Shown: positions 11,343-23,168, numbered from the stretch's first letter. The stretch: DNA of 64,000 nucleotides from Desmodesmus armatus (GCA_007449985.2 VIIQ02000057.1:124001-188000), one strand, 5' to 3'. Notes: generated by a model from the letters alone, not told the origin. Program-made: numbers and translations.

Positions 11343-12180
11343 GTAGCACTCAGAGTTCTCAGGACCATTCTGGTAGTACTCAAGAGTAAAATAGGGGGGT
11401 ATTGTCGATTTGTCCAAAAGCACTGGTGCACAGACCGCCGCACCGTCTCGGCAGTCAAGCAGAGGCTCAGTAAGTTGAGGGCCTGATGGTGATAAACCAA
11501 CATCTTTATTGTGTCATATATAGTACTGGTTGGGGCCTCACCCCTTCCAGGCACTTTCAGTCGAGGAGAGTTGCCTATTGCTACAGTTTTCAAGGTTGAA
11601 AAATAGGTAGTCCAAGGTTAGTCCAAGGTTAACAAACAGGTAGTCCAAGGTTTGAAAAAAAGCAGTGGAAGTGGACTAAATGTGGATTGCAGAGTCTGCC
11701 TTGTTTGCCTGTTGAGCAGCCGGAAGTGACATACACTACATACTAGGTTTTGTTTGGGGTTGAATGCCCCGTTGGTGCCTGTTTGCTCCAAGTTTAAAGT
11801 AGTGATGGGTCAGTGGAGGGTCAAAAAATGTCCCCTGAGGTCGTAGAATACCCCCTGAAGGTCAACTGACCTGCAGAAATACCACTAGAAGACCAAAAAA
11901 TAGCAGCGGGAGGTGCCATTTGTGTGCTTTGATCCTGGGGTTTCACTCTGATTCCCCTAAACAAGGAGAGAGCCCCCAGCCAGTTTACAAGATACCCCGG
12001 CCAAAGCAGCCGTGACAGATTCTTCCCATTCAAAGAAAGGATGACCTTTCACAGGGTCAAGTCCTCTTTACTGGCTAAGGCCTGCTTTTCCCCTTGCAAC
12101 AGTTTGTTGGTCTTTCTGTGCCGCTCAGGGCCGCCCCTTGAAAAGCTGCCATGTTCCGACAGGCACTCAGCAGCAAAGCT
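11343..12180. other. Intergenic region, no gene recognised
   Basis: Contains short direct repeats of GGTAGTCCAAGGTT at about 11607-11652 and nothing that reads as an exon. Confidence 0.5.
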
Positions 12181-12199
12181 GCAAACTATCCGGCTGAAT

Positions 12200-12785
12200 A
12201 AAATTTGCCTGAAGCAGGGGGGGGGGGCGAAAATAAAGTTGGGGACACCATCCCGAGAAAGTTCAAACGGCCCCAGACACCCCCCCCCTACCCCGTAAGG
12301 CTGCGTTTCAGGGCCCCACGATGGTTGATATGCATGTATACATATGTAACATTGTTTCTACACCCTCAAAACCGTGCTCCAAGCCCCCCTGAGGCCTGCT
12401 TTCAGAACAGTGATCTCAAGATCGATCAATGGTGCTTTGCATCCTGAAATCGGCCCCAGAGTGCTCAACAGCATTGTAAAGACATTCTTATGTTACCACA
12501 ATACATTGACAAGACTCTGCACTGCTTTGCAGCAAGCCCAACCAACATACGGGGCCACTGCCCTCAACCGCAAGTCAACCGCCGCTGTGCTCCTGCCTTT
12601 CTCAGCCTGGAGGTTGCTTAATATGTATTGTAAGGCTACACAAAGGCTTGCAATCGATAGTATGTGATGTAAGCTTCAAGTTGAGCAGCTTACGAGGTCA
12701 AACGGGCTGCAAACAGAAAAGTTACTGAACCCTGTGAAGAAAGTTCAAACGGCCCAAGACCACCCCCCCTCCCCCCCCCCTCCCT
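12200..12785. repeat. Dispersed repeat, direct copy at 36565-37060
   Basis: Both copies begin with a poly-G run and an AGAAAGTTCAAACGGCCCC block, continue through CATACGGGGCCACTGCCCTC and end at a second AAAGTTCAAACGGCCC followed by poly-C. The repeated AAAGTTCAAA block at both ends is in direct orientation. The 36.6-kb copy lacks about 70 bp near 12310-12400. No open frame is conserved. Confidence 0.85.
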
Positions 12786-13434
12786 AAACCCCCTCACATC
12801 TCCTTCTTACTGAGTCAAATAAAAGCTGTTAGTATATAAAACATATCCTGAAGTTGGCAGGCCAAAGTGTAGGATGGTGCTGTCCAGCTGACAGACTGCC
12901 CCCCCCCCCTGCCTGAAGCTATCAGACAGCGGTTGCGGTAACCACTGGATGTTGGATTAATCCATATTCAAAGTCAAGTACAGCCCACAGGGTTCGGAAA
13001 CCCCAACAGCTACACCCTTGTTGTCACCAGACTTGACCCCAACAGCAGTAAAGGGGGGCAGTGCCCTTCGTGCCTGAGCAGCGCAGCAGCAACCGAACGG
13101 GCAGACCTCTTTGAACACCCCTTACCCTCTGTACCCTTGTTCTGCAGGTCTGCCGCCTGTTGCGCTGCACCACACCCGGCTGCACCCCCCCCCTGACCTA
13201 CAATCATATATGTTGTGCAGACTCTTCCACCCTGCTTCACGTAACCGAGGTGCCTCTGTTGTCATAGCATCAGCATCATAAGACAGTGTTTCCAGAGAAA
13301 AGCCGGGCTATAGCCCAGGTGGGGTATGTCGTGGTATCCTTGCTGTTGCTTCATTCAGGGGTACATTACACACGGCTCAGGCAGCATGTAATCCATATAA
13401 AACATGCTGTGGAACAAACGGGGAGACGAGATCA
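12786..13434. other. Intergenic, downstream of the GT18 gene
   Basis: Contains poly-C runs near 12763-12781 and 12900-12909. No exon is recognised. It should hold the 3' UTR of the GT18 gene. Confidence 0.4.
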
Positions 13435-14949
13435 TCAAGAGACGCTGCCCCTCAACAACCTATTGACACGCAGCAACATGGCCACAGTTGTGTATTCATA
13501 GGGAACGTACCCCGATCTGTGGCCATGTGTCTTGCCCAAGAAAACATAATCGCCCATGACAGCATCTGGCTGCAAAAACCTGTATCGTCCCTGCACCCAC
13601 CATTCGTCATATGTATGCCCCAGCACACCTAACTTTGCTGCAACATCCGATGCATTCTGCGTGTTGATCGTAATGGCGTGAGGCGCCTCATGCTCCAAGA
13701 AGGGGAACTGACTTGTCCACAGTTGTGTAGTTGGCTTGCCCTGGGTGACACTCAGGTTCTTTGGTGGAACAAAAGCATAGTTGAGGAAGATCATCCCGTT
13801 TGACAGGGCCTCAATGGCTGCAGGGCCCATCATCACAGCCGCAAACCCAGCATAGGCAAATGATTCCTGCATGAGTTGCTGAAGTTCCCTGGGAGCCAAA
13901 ACACCATGATTGAGGACGTCAGTGAACGCTCCAGGTGGTACACCCATTGTTGTTGCATGTGCAGGGGCAAACTGACCTAGCTGTCTGATGTAGGGCAAGT
14001 CTCCAGCGAAAAACTTGTATTCCTTGCCATACAACAGCACTTGCATTTTTCTGGAAGGACCCCCTATGCCCTCAAATTCTTGTCGCTGACGGAATGAGTC
14101 CACACGGTAACCTAAAAACTCGTTTCCAGGGGAAAAATGTGGAGAAAATGTCCAAAATTGTGAAAGGCTCGGAAGCTTCAGACAGCAGAACCCCTGCCCA
14201 TCAAGCATGTTGGGGCCTGCATCAGTCCCCCAGGAATCCAGCAGGCGCAGTTTGTGTCTGTGCTTGTCAACGGCTCCTGCGGGCATGGCAGAATTCACTC
14301 CAGCATAATCTGTGATAATGAGGTCAAAAGCATCCAAGTAATCAGTTGTCAACTTTCTCTTTGTGTGCAGCAGTGTTGGTTGATACCCCATCAGTAACAG
14401 TGATATGTAGAGGTCGTGCCACTGTATCTGTTCCCCCTGGGGTGTACCATGCAACCCAGTCATGCCCCAGTGGATGTATGAGCCATAGTAAAGAAGCAGT
14501 TTCAGTTTCTGTTGGTGGCCATCGCAAACTTGGGCTCTGAGCGTGGGTTGCTGCAGGAGCAGACACACCCACAAAAGCATTGCATTGTTAACAGTGTTTC
14601 AACAGATCTGTTGCAGCATAGCAACACAAAGCATGTACCGCACCTGATGCACCAGCCAAGTCAGAGCCAGTGCCCAGTCATGCTTGCTTTGCAGCCAGCG
14701 TTGTTGAAAATACACCATGTCAGGAGGAATAAGCTTGTCCACAACTTCCAGGGGTAGATTGCCACATAATGAGTGCGTCGACGGCACCAAGACTTGATTT
14801 GCCATAGGTTTCGAGTGTAACGTAATTGTTGCTGCCGCCATACGCGTGACCCTGATCAGAGCTGTCAAGACAACCACGATGGCGCATGTGGCGAACAGGC
14901 ATATCCCAATTTGCCCGAAAAGCAGACTGCGCTTCCGCTGAAGTCCCAT
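13435..14949 (-). CDS. GT18 glycosyltransferase, MGAT5-like (alpha-1,6-mannosylglycoprotein 6-beta-N-acetylglucosaminyltransferase family)
   Basis: Two exons, 14949-14644 and 14550-13435, join in phase 0 at CAG|GTGCGG and CTCCTGCAG|CAA to give 473 residues. An upstream in-frame ATG at 15141 would add 64 residues; the ATG at 14949 is chosen because it puts a short basic tail (GLQRKRS) before a membrane anchor at residues 9-32. The lumenal part matches GT18 in order: QWHDLYISLLLMG (about 144), LDSWGT (206), FSPHFSPGNEFLGY, YGKEYKFF, NHGVLAPRELQQLMQE (316), GPAAIEALSNGMIFLN (344) and KPTTQLWTSQFPF. These correspond to the donor-site and acceptor-side signatures of MGAT5, which adds a beta-1,6 GlcNAc branch to N-glycans in the Golgi. 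It lacks the long animal stem region. Substrate specificity in an alga is unknown. Confidence 0.88.
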
Positions 14950-15193
14950 GTACGGTAACTGGGCAACGTGTGATGATGCAGCAACGTTCTTGGCAAGTGG
15001 ATTTTTCGAACTGCTGGAAAAGCAGAGCGGCCACAGCCTGACGGTCCAGGGCACGTTTTCACTGCGGTGAGTTATAAGCAAGCGCAGCAAACCAAGCATC
15101 TTTTGCATATTTTCAGCACTCGTGATAACGGCGTCGTTCAATGCATGTCATGTACGTAATCAGGTAAGTTTGACTGGTAGTTTAGTGTCCTCC

Positions 15194-15459
15194 TGGGGTA
15201 ACGCTTTTATGAAGCTGATACACCCTGTATGTCTGACCGGGGGGGACCGAGGAGCGACAGCACGGTTTTGGGCAGGTCAGGGAGGGGGTATCAACTGGAA
15301 TCTGGCCTGATCTGGCCCGATCTGCAGTAAAACAGGGCTGGGAGGGGGGGTGAGCAAGGAGCACTTTGGCGCCTGAAATCATGCTACCCGGGGGGGAGCA
15401 ACTCCATCCCTGACACAGACGAACACGGTGTATCAGCTTCAAATAAACGTTACCCCTGG
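15194..15459. mobile_element. MITE-like element with about 45-bp imperfect inverted ends
   Basis: The left end GGGGTAACGCTTTTATGAAG is mirrored by CTTCAAATAAACGTTACCCC at the right. The homology continues inward through GATACACC and the GTCTG region and then a poly-G/poly-C block next to GGAGCAACTCCATCCC. There is no transposase. Related pieces occur at 22525-22640, 41698-41745, 43186-43432, 55925-56090 and 63368-63540. Confidence 0.75.
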
Positions 15460-15473
15460 AGAGCCTTGTGAAT

Positions 15474-15507
15474 TGGCTAGGCTAGGCTAGGCTTGGCTAG
15501 GCTTGAC
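15474..15507. repeat. Short GGCTA tandem repeat
   Basis: GGCTAGGCTAGGCTAGGCTT units occur immediately outside the MITE-like element; about six pentamer copies. Confidence 0.8.
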
Positions 15508-15821
15508 TTCAACACATGGGGCTGTCATTTGAGGTGAGGCAGCCCGGTTTCAGGAAGGGGGCGCTAACGTCCCCCTGTCACGCCCCCCTGTCACACCCCT
15601 TGCAGCAAAAGGGTAAACGATGGAACTGGATTCCTAAACTGGATTGTAAAACGGCAGAAATATTTAAGAAGGTCTCACTAGGTTGTGTGCATACTAAGAC
15701 CCACTAACTCCCTAAGGTTTCCTAAAAATGGGAAGATAAACGGAACTAACTTTCAATGGAACATGCCAAAATCATGGAAGTTGTGAGCTAGTGGGAGTTC
15801 GTGGCACGGCATCTGCAGGGA

Positions 15822-16105
15822 GTTAGGGTAGAGATTATTTGAAACTGCCACAGGGACTTTTTTCCAGCAGGGGAGAGACCTTGGGGCATTCTGGCTCAGG
15901 AGCATGTCCCCAGGGGTGGGGGCATTGGGCCTTGAAGACGGACTGCTGCAAATGGCCTTGAAAATAGGGCAGTCTGGAGCCTTGGGGAGGGGGGAGGGGC
16001 ATAGGGTTTGTCCCAGGGTGAGCCCTCCAGGCAGTGCCCCAGGGGGTAGGGCCTCTTGGGGAGCCTGGTGAAAAAAGTGGGTTTGTCACTTTCAACTAAT
16101 CCCTG
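15822..16105. repeat. Dispersed repeat, direct copy at 50365-50640
   Basis: About 275 bp from TTATTTGAAACTGCCACAGG to TCACTTTCAACTAATCCC is nearly identical to 50372-50640. It abuts the left end of the Crypton-like element. A related shorter version of the start is at 37395-37440. Confidence 0.85.
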
Positions 16106-16142
16106 CCCTCAGGGTGTTGAGCCAGGAAGTTAGGGAAAGTGT

Positions 16143-16202
16143 GCGGACCACTGGCGGACCTAAGCGGACCCTCAGGCAATGACCGGTGCGGACCTGTGCG
16201 GA
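16143..16202 (+). promoter_or_regulatory. Left cluster of GCGGAC motifs (candidate recombinase sites)
   Basis: Five GCGGAC hexamers occur within 60 bp, all on the plus strand: GTGCGGACC, GGCGGACC, AGCGGACC, GTGCGGACC and GTGCGGACT. This density is not seen elsewhere in the window except at the other end of the same element. A role as subterminal recombinase-binding sites is an inference. Confidence 0.5.
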
Positions 16203-16532
16203 CTCCCTGCCCCCACCATGACTGGCTCATGCCTTAGCACCCCCTCCTCAATGCCCTCACACCCCCCCAGTGCTGGACTGCATTTGGCCGCTCACAGCAG
16301 ACAGTCACCCAGTAAACCTGACGTGGCACCAAAGCACAAGCAATGATATATGCAGCGCGTTCGATCATTAATTTACAACAGAAACAATACTGCAACTGGT
16401 AAGGGGCTATGCGGACGCATAACATCAACGACTGAAGGATCGATCAAACTCGGTGATCACAACAACAACTTCAAGATCAGCCAACGACCAACTTGCACCA
16501 CAACCTGGCATCTTGCGCCCCCAAAACAATTA

Positions 16533-17137
16533 TTAACAACGTGTTGCCGGCCCACAACCCCTGCTCCTTTGGTTGGCCCTGCCAGCCCTGCTGCCAGCCC
16601 TGGCCCTCGCCCGCGGCGGCTGCTGCTCCTGTGCCTCCCCTGCTGCCCCCTCCTCCCCCTCCCCCTGCACCTGCTGCCGGCGCCGCTTGGGCCTGCCGGG
16701 CCGTGCAGCACCAGCAGCTGCAGCTGCCTGGCCAGCAGCTGCCAGGCCGCTGCTGCTGTCACTCTCTGCTGCCACCTTGGTGCCCTTCTTCTTGAGGTAC
16801 TTGGTGAAGTAAGCCGAGGGCTTCATCTTGTACTCCAAGTCCAGCGCTGCTGCTGCATCTGCGTAGCTGGCGATGTCATCGGCACTGTGTGCTGCTGTCA
16901 GCTGCTTGGCCCTGCCCTTCACAACTCCCCAGAGCATCCTGTGGTCGCTCCAGCGGCGCTTGTCACACCCCTTGCGCCAGCTGGAGCCTACCTTCTCAAG
17001 CTCTATCCGTGTCTGGCTGTAGCCGGGGGCCTGCTCATCAGTGTACCAGCTGGTGTACTGCCGGAAGGTGGAGAAGGCGCTCATTGCAGGCACAGGGCCA
17101 GGCTCAGCCACGCTGCTCTCGCCCCCAGCTGCGTCCC

Positions 17138-17169
<32 letters not shown>

Positions 17170-19469
17170 CCTGCAGCAGGAGGTATCTGCTGCATGCCTG
17201 CCCCAGGTGGCGCTGGCCCCAACATGCCTCCCAAACCCTGACCTCCCTGCTGCTCTGAGAGCTTTCCTACGATGTAATCCCCCAATGCCACCATGACCTG
17301 CGCTGAGCGTCCCATGTCTGACCTGTAGCCAAGCGCTGCTGCTGTCGCAGGCAACCTGCTGATGGTGGGCTCCAGGAACCCAAAGGGGTTGCCACTCAGC
17401 TGCAGGGCGGGCTGCTGAAGAGCAGCAGCAGCTTGCAAGACAGACTGCTGCTGCTGCTGCTCCTGCTGCAAACCAGCCCGTGCATTGCTGGCCACCTGCT
17501 GCTCAAGGCTATTCAGCAGTGCGAGCCCTTCTGGGCCAACATGCGACCGCAGCTGCTGCAGCAAAGCAGCAGTCGCCTGCTGCTGCTGTCCCTGCTGTTC
17601 CTGCTGCGGCAGCTGCTGTGGCGGCTGCTGGAAGACGTGCTGCTGCTGCTGCTGCTGCGGCAGCTGCTGAAAGAGCTGCTGCTGTGCATGGAGTGGCCAG
17701 CCTGCAGCCGCTGCTGCTGCTGTAGCTGCTGTGGGACCAGGCTGCTGCCAGAGCTGCTGGTTGCCCATGGAATGGCCAGGCTGCAGCCGCGGCTGCTGCT
17801 GCTTCAGCTGCTGTGGGACCAGACCTGCACGCCAAGGCTGTGCGGCACACATGCCAGCAATGTGCTGCTGCTGTTGCTGCTCCTCCTCCTCACCCAGCCA
17901 CCAGCTGTGGGTGTGATCACCAGGGGAGACGGCTGCGCGAGCAGCAAACTGTGAGCGAGGCCTCATCCCCCCTGCCGGTGAGTAAAACATGGGGCTGCTG
18001 ACCATCTGCTGCTGGTGGCCTGGCTCTTCAACCTCATACATCTGCATGATGTCAGCTGCCTCCTGCCTGCTGTGCTGTGCTGGACCCTGCTGCTGCTGTT
18101 GGCGTGGGCGGCGCTGCTGCTGCTGCTGCTGCTGCTGCCGCGGTGGCTGCCGCTGCCGCAACACACGGGCTTGCCCCTCGGGCATGTCTTCTGGCTCCTG
18201 CACATGCACAAATGGCATACATGCAGAGGTGATGAGCATTGTCAGCACTTTGCCGGCCCAGGTGTGATTGAAAAGCGGTGATCTTCTCAGGCAGCACAAC
18301 TGAGTTTGAATAGCTGGTAGGCACGCGCCTGCTGTCTCTGCAGAAGAAACCCGTGTGAAGTGCACTCCCGCTCACCTCGCTTTCTGCTGCCGGCGCCTCC
18401 TCACTTGCCCCATCTGCCTCTGCTGCTGCCTCTTCCTCAGCAGCAACAAGCTCCTCCCGCTGCTGCTGCAGTTCTGCCAACTGTGCAGCACTGAGGCCAT
18501 CTGGGCCACACTTCAGCTGCTGCAGGATAGCAGCCAGTTCCTCTTCTTCAGAGACTGGCTGCTGCTGCCTCTGCTGCTGCAATCCGACCTGGCCATGGCT
18601 GCTGCCTGCAGCTGCTGGTGGCGGCTCGCCTGCTGCTGCTGCTGCTGCTGGTGGTGGTGACGACTCGGCGGCTGCAGCCGCAGTCGCCGTAGTGCTGCTG
18701 GCCTGCAGCTGCTTCTGTGCCTCTTGACGCAGCTCCAGCAGGCCCTGCTGCAACTGCTGCTGCATGTCTGTGACACCCTGAAGGGCCATGCCCAGCATCT
18801 CCTTCTCAGTCACAGGCTTGTCCACCCAAATGGCACCACTGTCCTTGGCCAGCTTGAAGCGCCGCATCTGGTCCCTGGATAATTCACAACACAACAGCAG
18901 TGGCAGGAACAGTGGCAAAGCAGCGCACTCCAAAAATTGCAAGCACAGCATGTGTAAACACCATGGGTTGCACGTAGGGGCATGTACAAAGCCTATGGCC
19001 CTTACCCCCCCCCCCTCCTGCATCTGCTTGTGTGCTGTCAATCTTACCTGACTAGTGCTGCCTGTGGTCCCTTCAGCAGCAGGTTGTAGACAGGGTTGTT
19101 GGTGTACTTGGTGGGCCTGTCAGGGTCTGTCACCACCTCCAGGAAGTCCTGCCACACCACGCCTGCCAGGTATGGCAACAGGTCTGCCATGCCCCTTGCT
19201 GACACCGGCACTGGCCGCCCAGCGGCATCTGCAGCTGCAATGCTGGCCCTGAAGGCAGCTGCACAGGGCAGCAGCAGGTCGATGATGGGCTGTGGTGTCA
19301 GGACCATGAGCGCAGGCCTCCAGTACTGGTCGTAGGGGTGGGCGTGCGGCCAGTTGCCCATGACCAGCAGGGTCGAAGGCTTGAGGGCTGTCAGGAGGTA
19401 CACCCTTGTCAACGAGTGCAAGCGCCAACCGCCAAAGCGGCAGGTGTCCTAGACACACATACACACGCA

Positions 19470-19500
<31 letters not shown>

Positions 19501-22077
19501 ATAGCAGCAGCAGAGTGGCACTTTTGTGTGTGCAGCTGCATCACCAGGGCGTACAACATTATCCTAGCTGAACGAGCATGCAGTATGCATCATAGCTACA
19601 TGTGTAACAAGAATGCATGTCATGCCCATGTCTTGCCCCTCGCCCACTTGATCCCTCCAGTACCCACCTCCTCAGGCACGCCTGCCTCGTCTGCTTTACG
19701 CACAGTGTGGTACCGGGGGGCATGTGTCACCTTCTTGATGCGTATGTCCAGGGCCATGTAGATCTTTGCGAACCGTGCCCTGTGCCCGCCGTACGACAGG
19801 CTGCTGCTGAAATCCTTCCTGCCGGGCCAGATCTTCACAGTCAGGAAATCCCGGCTGCAGGGGTCAGGGAACACCTCACCACCCAGTGTGAAGCGGGTCA
19901 CAAAGTAGCGGCCGAGGGCAGACTGCACATCTAGCAGCGGCTCCTTGTGCCTCAGGCAGCCCTTGGTGGCCAGCTTGCCACCTTGGTTCTTGCCAAAGGT
20001 CTGCAGGATGCCGATCACCCAGCAGTGTGCAGGCCCTGAAGACATGCAAGCAATAACAGCAGCAACATGTGTCAGAACCTGTGCCACAGGCTTGCAATCA
20101 ACAGCGTGGCTGCAGCTAAGCAAAGCAAATCCCTTCTGATGAAAATACGTAATGAAGTTGGCATGCAGTATCTCACCTATGCAGGTGCGCAGCAAGGGTG
20201 GTGTGAGCTCACACAGCCGCCGCTCTCGCACGTCATCTCCCCTGCCTGCTGTGAAAGACATGGCTAGCAGCATGCTCAGGTCCCTGGCGTCTATGGCCTT
20301 GGGAGAGGCCAGCGAGTGGTCAGCAATCTTCACAAGGTCGTCCCTGCGAATCACAGCACGACAACAAGGGCGTGCACAGGGAAACAGCATAGGTCAGTGG
20401 GAGGCATGGGTAGATCTGCCACAGCATCTGCACAGCTGCTTTGGTGCATGCTTTGCGGTGACAACACCACATTGCTGTTGACTGCACAGCTCCAGCATGC
20501 ACCTCTCCTGCCCTTGAGCACATCTTAATTGGGATGTGGGAAGTGGCTGGCATGAGCGCTTGGAGCTTCATAGCTACAGGTTTGTATGTATGCATGCATG
20601 TAGGCATGTATGCAGGTGATGTAACCGTAAGCGCATCACTCACGTGCTGAAGGTGGATGCCAGGGTATTGTCCTGCGGGTCGAGGTGTTGCGGATCAATC
20701 TGCCCTGCCTGAAGCTTGCTGCGCGCCTGGCACTGCTTGTACACCTCAGCATACACTTCATATGCCAGCAGGCCGCGCTTGGGCATGATGCTGCCACTGC
20801 TGCCGCCCTTTGCACGCAGTTGCAGGCCACGGCCCCTGAACACCGCCTGCAGCATGCTGTGGACCCTCTTGAACATGGCAGTACCTTTGAAGTCTGCTGC
20901 CTCCTTGCCCTGCCACATCACAACACAACAACAAACATAAGTGTGTCAGTTGCAGCTGACAAGTGTCCAGGCGCTGCCTTGGCCTGTTGAGTGTACCCCA
21001 TGCCGCTGTCACACCGGCAGTGCAGGTAAAGAGTTTAAGCCCAACACACACCACTTGACTTCCTCACCTTCAGGCCTGGGTGCCCCTCCAGTATGTACCA
21101 GGTCAGGAACCTGGCGGCCAGGTCAGGCCCATCTGAGCCGGACAGGGTTTCGTCAAAGGGGTTCTTGCGTCGCACGGGGGGCTGTCCAGCAGTCATCTGG
21201 AACTCGCAGAACGCCTGGAACACATACAGAGGCACCAAGCGCAAAGTCACTAAGGCGTGCAGCTAATGGCAAGATACATTGATGCAAGACATGCACATGC
21301 TTGTGACATGCACTATAGCCAACGGTCGCAAGTGTGGGGAGTGGGTGTGCTGTTCTACTCAGCCGCTGCCATTCTACTCAGCCGCTGCCATGCTGTGGGT
21401 GCCTGAGTTTGCGTGCACTCACCACAAGGTGCACGCGGAGGCCCTCATACTGGCCTGCAGTGTTGTTGTTCCCGGCCAGCCGTCGCTTCTCCACCAGCTG
21501 CTTCACCTCTGCTGGTGTGTATCTGCAGCAGTGCCAAGCATCAGGTGTGTTTTGGGTGTGCGTGCTGGCTGGAGGAACAAACACAAACGGAAGTTGTGAA
21601 ATAGAATCAGCAACACTGCCTCAACACTTGTAAAGCAGCAACACCATCACTGCCTGTCCCACTTTGCCAACACCACTAACAGACATGGAACCAACAGACA
21701 TGGCACAGGCTGGCTGTCTGGCTGGCTCATTACCTTGCTGAGGCTTTTGGCTCCCTGCGTTGCTGGTGTGCATCTGCCTCCTGGTCTGACTCCTCCTGGC
21801 TGTCCTCCGACTCGTCGTAAAGGCCACCCAGGATGTCGTCAGCAAGCTCACTGTCTGCTGCTGTTGGGTCCCACTCGCCGTCCTCCAGGTCTTCCAGCAG
21901 CTCTGGGTCGCTGTCATCATCAAACTGCTGTGCTGCAGCTGCTTTTGGGGCCCTCTTGCGCTTTTGAGGAACGTGTGCATCGTGCTTGGCATCCTGCTCC
22001 TGCACCTGTGCTGCTGATGGCTTTGCAGTGCCTGCTTTGCTTGCAGGAGCTTGTTTGCCTTTGCTGCCCCGACCCAT
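16533..22077 (-). CDS. Crypton-like tyrosine recombinase with C-terminal GCR1_C-like domain
   Basis: Nine exons, all GT-AG and phase-consistent: 22077-21734, 21522-21423, 21214-21068, 20909-20644, 20343-20177, 20035-19668, 19448-19048, 18874-18376 and 18197-16533, giving 1318 residues. The N-terminus (1-115) is acidic with a basic patch (KRKRAPK). The recombinase core spans about 198-598: GRGDDVRERR with candidate catalytic Arg320, CLRHKEPLLDVQSALGRYF (368-386), a PCSRDF block, HAPR (His446, Arg449) and VYLLTALKPS with Tyr481 a candidate nucleophile, followed by the PQPIIDLLLPC segment typical of Crypton and DUF3504 proteins. Residues 620-1138 are mostly Gln/Ala/Glu-rich. At 1139-1240, YTSWYTDE..PGY..TRIELE..GSSWRKG resembles the GCR1_C DNA-binding domain used by Cryptons. 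The tail is basic and probably a nuclear signal. No stop or frame break was found, so the gene looks recently active or under selection. A domesticated host recombinase is the alternative. Confidence 0.85.
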
Positions 22078-22318
22078 GACAATCTTAAGGGTCTACATTA
22101 GCACGTAGAAGCGGGTAACCGAGCTGATATCGTCTCCACAGATTGAACGTGCTGTTGTGATGGAGGTATGATGGGACTCTAGGTGCCAGTTCACAACGAT
22201 ACGCGACGATACAGTGCACAAAGGAAAGCCTCAACATAGAAGGATAACATACGCAGCGCTGCAGCGTTCTCGTTACCCTCACAGGCATGTAACCTGCAAG
22301 TAACCGTTTTTGAAACTG

Positions 22319-22374
22319 TGCGGACTTTGACTAGGTCCGCATGGGTCCGCCAGCCCATTGACCAAGGTCCGCAC
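22319..22374 (-). promoter_or_regulatory. Right cluster of GCGGAC motifs (candidate recombinase sites)
   Basis: One forward GTGCGGAC and three reverse copies (GGTCCGC, GGGTCCGC, GGTCCGCAC) occur in 56 bp. The reverse complement gives the same string order GTGCGGACC, GGCGGACC, GCGGACC as the left cluster, with the GGCGGACC-NNN-GCGGACC spacing conserved. It lies between the gene start at 22077 and the inferred right end. Confidence 0.5.
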
Positions 22375-22524
22375 TAGGGGAGTTAGCTGCTTATGATGTA
22401 GAATGTGCATCTGTAAGCGCCAGGAGGCCCTCAGGGTCCACCAGGGGTTGTCTGTGGCAAGTAGGCCCTCTACTGGGAGCAATGACAGCAGGAGCATGCA
22501 ATAACACCATAGTAATGCTGAAAG

Positions 22525-22640
22525 GGGGGGGGGAGCAAGCAGCACTTGCCTTGAAAAGCAGGGCCCCCCGGGGGGGAGCAACTCCACCCGTGACACAAGG
22601 AAACACGGTGTACAGGTTTCAAAAAAACGCTACCCTTGCG
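22525..22640. mobile_element. Right half of the MITE-like family
   Basis: Contains GGGGGGGAGCAACTCCACCC, a GTGACACA spacer, ACACGGTGTACAGGTTTC and the end string AAAAAAACGCTACCC, as in the 15.2-kb and 43.2-kb copies. No matching left end is seen nearby, so the copy is truncated. Confidence 0.6.
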
Positions 22641-22852
22641 GGAACAGATTCAAGTCATAAGGAAACAGTGATGTGTGTGTCGGGGGGAGGGGGGGGGGTG
22701 AACGGTGATGAAAGTGAGCGTGTCTTCCTAGCAGGTTGGGCCCGGGGCACTCCTTACAGTGAGCATAGGGCGGGGAGCCCGCCCCCAGAGGTAGGGGCTC
22801 TTGTGCGGTTGATAACCAGACTACAATGAGCACAATATATTTAACATCTCGT

Positions 22853-23168
22853 CATTCCACTCAATGCCGCACGCCACAGCAGCAGGATGCGGCAGCGCGC
22901 TGAGACCCTGCCGTTCCAGGCAGCATGGTCTGCAGCTGGTACAGGGGGAATGCCCAACTGAGTTGCTTGTATAATATATGTATAACATGCTACCTGTGTT
23001 ACCTTTTTCTTGTGCTGTTGGCTTTGAGGGCCGTAACTGGCCCAGGCTTTGTAGTGTCCTAGGTCACTGGTCGCCTGGTGGTGTATTGCTTGTCTTGCAC
23101 TAAGGTCAATTCGCTGCTAGCAGCATGCTGCATGCGCGATGAACCTGGCTGGAAACACGTGTAATAAT
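22853..23168 (+). mobile_element. 5'-truncated LINE, 3' end only
   Basis: The sequence from TCAATGCCGCACGCCACAGC to the TAATAATGA tail matches 44884-45190, the last codons and 3' UTR of the LINE at 43955-45198. It includes the shared string AGGGCCGTAACTGGCCCAGG. Only about 300 bp were inserted, typical of abortive target-primed reverse transcription. Confidence 0.85.

Larger units (their letters stand above)
16134..22380 (-). mobile_element. Putative complete Crypton-like tyrosine-recombinase element
   Basis: The unit contains one large recombinase gene and little else. Its ends are inferred: AGTTAG is present directly outside at 16128-16133 and at 22381-22386, and clusters of GCGGAC motifs lie just inside both ends in mirror orientation (16143-16202 and 22319-22374). 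Cryptons are mobilised by a tyrosine recombinase, carry no transposase of the DDE type, and leave short direct repeats. The boundary call is an inference; the gene content is strong. Confidence 0.6.

Noticed and set aside
11028..11423. Repetitive 104-codon open frame
   Set aside because: It is the translation of a minisatellite with about 80-bp period; the frame varies among repeats and both strands are open.
14094..14315. Plus-strand frame opposite the GT18 gene
   Set aside because: Shadow of the GT18 coding exon.
16573..18660. Many open frames made of Leu, Ala, Ser, Cys or Gln runs opposite the recombinase exons
   Set aside because: They are the other reading frames of CAG/CTG repeats in the recombinase gene; exon phases support only the minus-strand frame.
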